Assembly: GCA_015711895.1 (NCBI GenBank) | Contig: MU158594.1 | Location: 1 to 7,690 of the forward strand | Direction: 5' to 3' | From: Candidatus Solincola tengchongensis | Lineage (GTDB): Bacteria > Actinomycetota > Geothermincolia > Geothermincolales > RBG-13-55-18 | DNA: 7,690 nt | Shown: piece by piece, positions 7,186-7,690 of the stretch | How positions within the stretch are numbered: position 1 is the first letter of the stretch | Layout: the number at the start of each line of letters is the position of its first letter | Position numbers and translations under genes: made by a program | The notes under the pieces: generated by a model | Told to the model about the DNA's origin: nothing | What the model saw: only the letters and a program-made list of their open reading frames with translations | Databases searched by the model: none

Positions 7186-7406
7186 GGGCGGCGGAAGCCC
7201 GGAGCGGGATGTGAAGCGGAGAGGCCTCACCTAGGCGCACCGGTAGCACTTGTCACGAGGAGCGGCCTGAAACCTTTGAATGTGCCGATAAACATTGGAG
7301 GCCTGGTACCGAGAAGGCCGGGACCGTGAGGCTCCACGCCTCTGCAATGCGTTTGGGGCATGGATCTCAAGGAGCGGCGGAGGACCGTTGAACAGGAGGG
7401 TGGGAA
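7170..7406 (+). other. pyrF-pyrE intergenic region, possible structured mRNA leader
   Basis: This is the only sizeable gap in an otherwise overlapping operon. I see no protein of known family, no tRNA, and no terminator with a T-run on the + strand. It holds several inverted repeats: CGGCCT (7263-7268) with AGGCCG (7315-7320); AATGT (7279-7283) with ACATT (7292-7296); AGGCC (7299-7303) able to pair with GGCCT at 7264-7268, while the overlapping GGCCT at 7300-7304 can pair with AGGCC at 7315-7319; GGTACCG (7305-7311) with CGGGACC (7319-7325), one mismatch; and GAGGC (7328-7332) with GCCTC (7338-7342). Some of these exclude one another, as in a switching leader, but GC-rich DNA yields such pairs by chance. 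I found no convincing -35/-10 pair; TTGTCA at 7250-7255 has no good partner. Confidence 0.4.
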
Positions 7407-7410
7407 ATGA
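7360..7410 (+). CDS. Possible 16-residue leader ORF overlapping the pyrE start
   Basis: ATG at 7360 opens MDLKERRRTVEQEGGK, and its TGA (7408-7410) overlaps the pyrE ATG as ATGA, the same junction type as pyrD-pyrF. The peptide is highly charged and resembles no family. Its own ribosome-binding site is poor: the GGGG at 7355-7358 is too close. It may act only by coupling ribosomes onto pyrE, or it may be chance. I give it low weight. Confidence 0.2.
   Translation: MDLKERRRTVEQEGGK
7394..7400 (+). promoter_or_regulatory. Strong ribosome-binding site for pyrE
   Basis: AGGAGGG is close to the ideal anti-SD complement, with AGGAGG 7 bases before the ATG at 7407. It fixes the pyrE start and suggests efficient independent initiation despite the preceding gap. 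Confidence 0.75.
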
Positions 7411-7690
7411 ACCAGTGGGAGGTGCTGGAGATCCTGGAGAGGGAGAGGGCGGTGCAGAAGGGCCATTTCCTGCTCTCCTCGGGGTTGCACAGCGACACCT
7501 ATGTGCAATGCGCTCGCGTCCTGCAGCATCCTCATCTGGCGGAGAGCCTGGCCGACGAGCTGGCCCGGGGTTTCGCGGGGCTACCGGTGGACGTGGTGGT
7601 CAGCCCCGCACTTGGCGGCATCATCATCGGCTACATGGTGGCCATGGCCATGCGCCGGAGGATGGTCTTCGCCGAGAGGGAGAACGGACG
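7407..7690 (+). CDS. pyrE: Orotate phosphoribosyltransferase, N-terminal part (3' truncated by window)
   Basis: PyrE joins orotate to PRPP to give OMP, the substrate of PyrF. Only 94 complete codons of roughly 180-200 are in the window, and the frame is open to the edge. Seen: ILERERAVQKGHFLLSSGLHSDTY (about 9-32), covering the conserved GHFxLSSGxHSDxY segment; Gln34-Cys35-Ala36-Arg37 followed by VLQHP; the DVVVSPALGGIIIGY block (62-76), typical of the Thermus/actinobacterial/clostridial type of PyrE; and VFAEREN (87-93). The PRPP-binding loop lies beyond the window, so activity cannot be judged. It is separated from pyrF by 237 bases, unlike the overlapping genes upstream, so it may be regulated separately. 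Confidence 0.95.
   Translation, partial: MNQWEVLEILERERAVQKGHFLLSSGLHSDTYVQCARVLQHPHLAESLADELARGFAGLPVDVVVSPALGGIIIGYMVAMAMRRRMVFAERENG

Noticed and set aside
7198..7208. CCCG-GAG-CGGG hairpin after pyrF as a transcription terminator
   Set aside because: Only 4 base pairs and no T-run follows; it does not qualify as an intrinsic terminator.
7250..7292. Promoter for pyrE using TTGTCA and a GATAAA box
   Set aside because: The two boxes are about 31 bases apart, far from the 16-18 needed, and no better -10 lies at the right distance.
1..7690. CRISPR arrays, insertion sequences, tRNA genes, defence or toxin genes
   Set aside because: No spaced direct repeats, transposase motifs, terminal inverted repeats or cloverleaf were seen; the window is filled by pyrimidine biosynthesis genes.

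Overview
The window is a high-GC stretch of a de novo pyrimidine (UMP) biosynthesis operon. All genes are on the + strand and packed tightly: the 3' half of pyrB, then pyrC, a strongly divergent carB-like gene, pyrK, pyrD (class 1B), pyrF, a 237-base gap, and the 5' third of pyrE. This is the order of the Bacillus-type operon pyrB-pyrC-pyrAA-pyrAB-pyrK-pyrD-pyrF-pyrE, except that nothing encodes pyrAA/carA (the glutaminase subunit) and the pyrAB/carB slot holds an abnormal protein. The GC-rich codons, frequent GTG/TTG starts and PyrK-dependent dihydroorotate dehydrogenase suggest a high-GC Gram-positive bacterium, such as a deep-branching actinobacterial or clostridial lineage. That placement is inference; no taxonomic marker is present.

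Region by region: 1-473 is the C-terminal half of aspartate carbamoyltransferase. 466-1821 is a complete type I dihydroorotase with its metal ligands in place. 1862-4744 is a 960-residue homologue of the carbamoyl-phosphate synthase large subunit. It keeps the two-fold synthetase layout and a C-terminal MGS-like allosteric domain, but has lost most ATP/metal-site residues in the second half, several in the first half, and the whole oligomerisation domain. 4748-5536 (PyrK) and 5509-6447 (PyrD) overlap and form the NAD-linked dihydroorotate dehydrogenase complex. 6444-7169 is orotidine-5'-phosphate decarboxylase. 7170-7406 has no convincing gene but contains a tandem 10-base repeat, several inverted repeats that can pair in competing ways, and tiny ORFs, one of which ends on the pyrE start codon. 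7407-7690 is the start of orotate phosphoribosyltransferase.

Together the intact genes make UMP from carbamoyl phosphate and aspartate: PyrB, PyrC, PyrD+PyrK, PyrE, PyrF. The first step, carbamoyl phosphate synthesis, is the odd one. The protein in its place looks like a catalytically eroded CarB with a preserved nucleotide-effector domain and no CarA partner here. This is the item most worth a second look; it may be a regulatory pseudoenzyme, with the true synthase encoded elsewhere. Residue equivalences to E. coli CarB were made by eye from memory of that sequence, not by a computed alignment.
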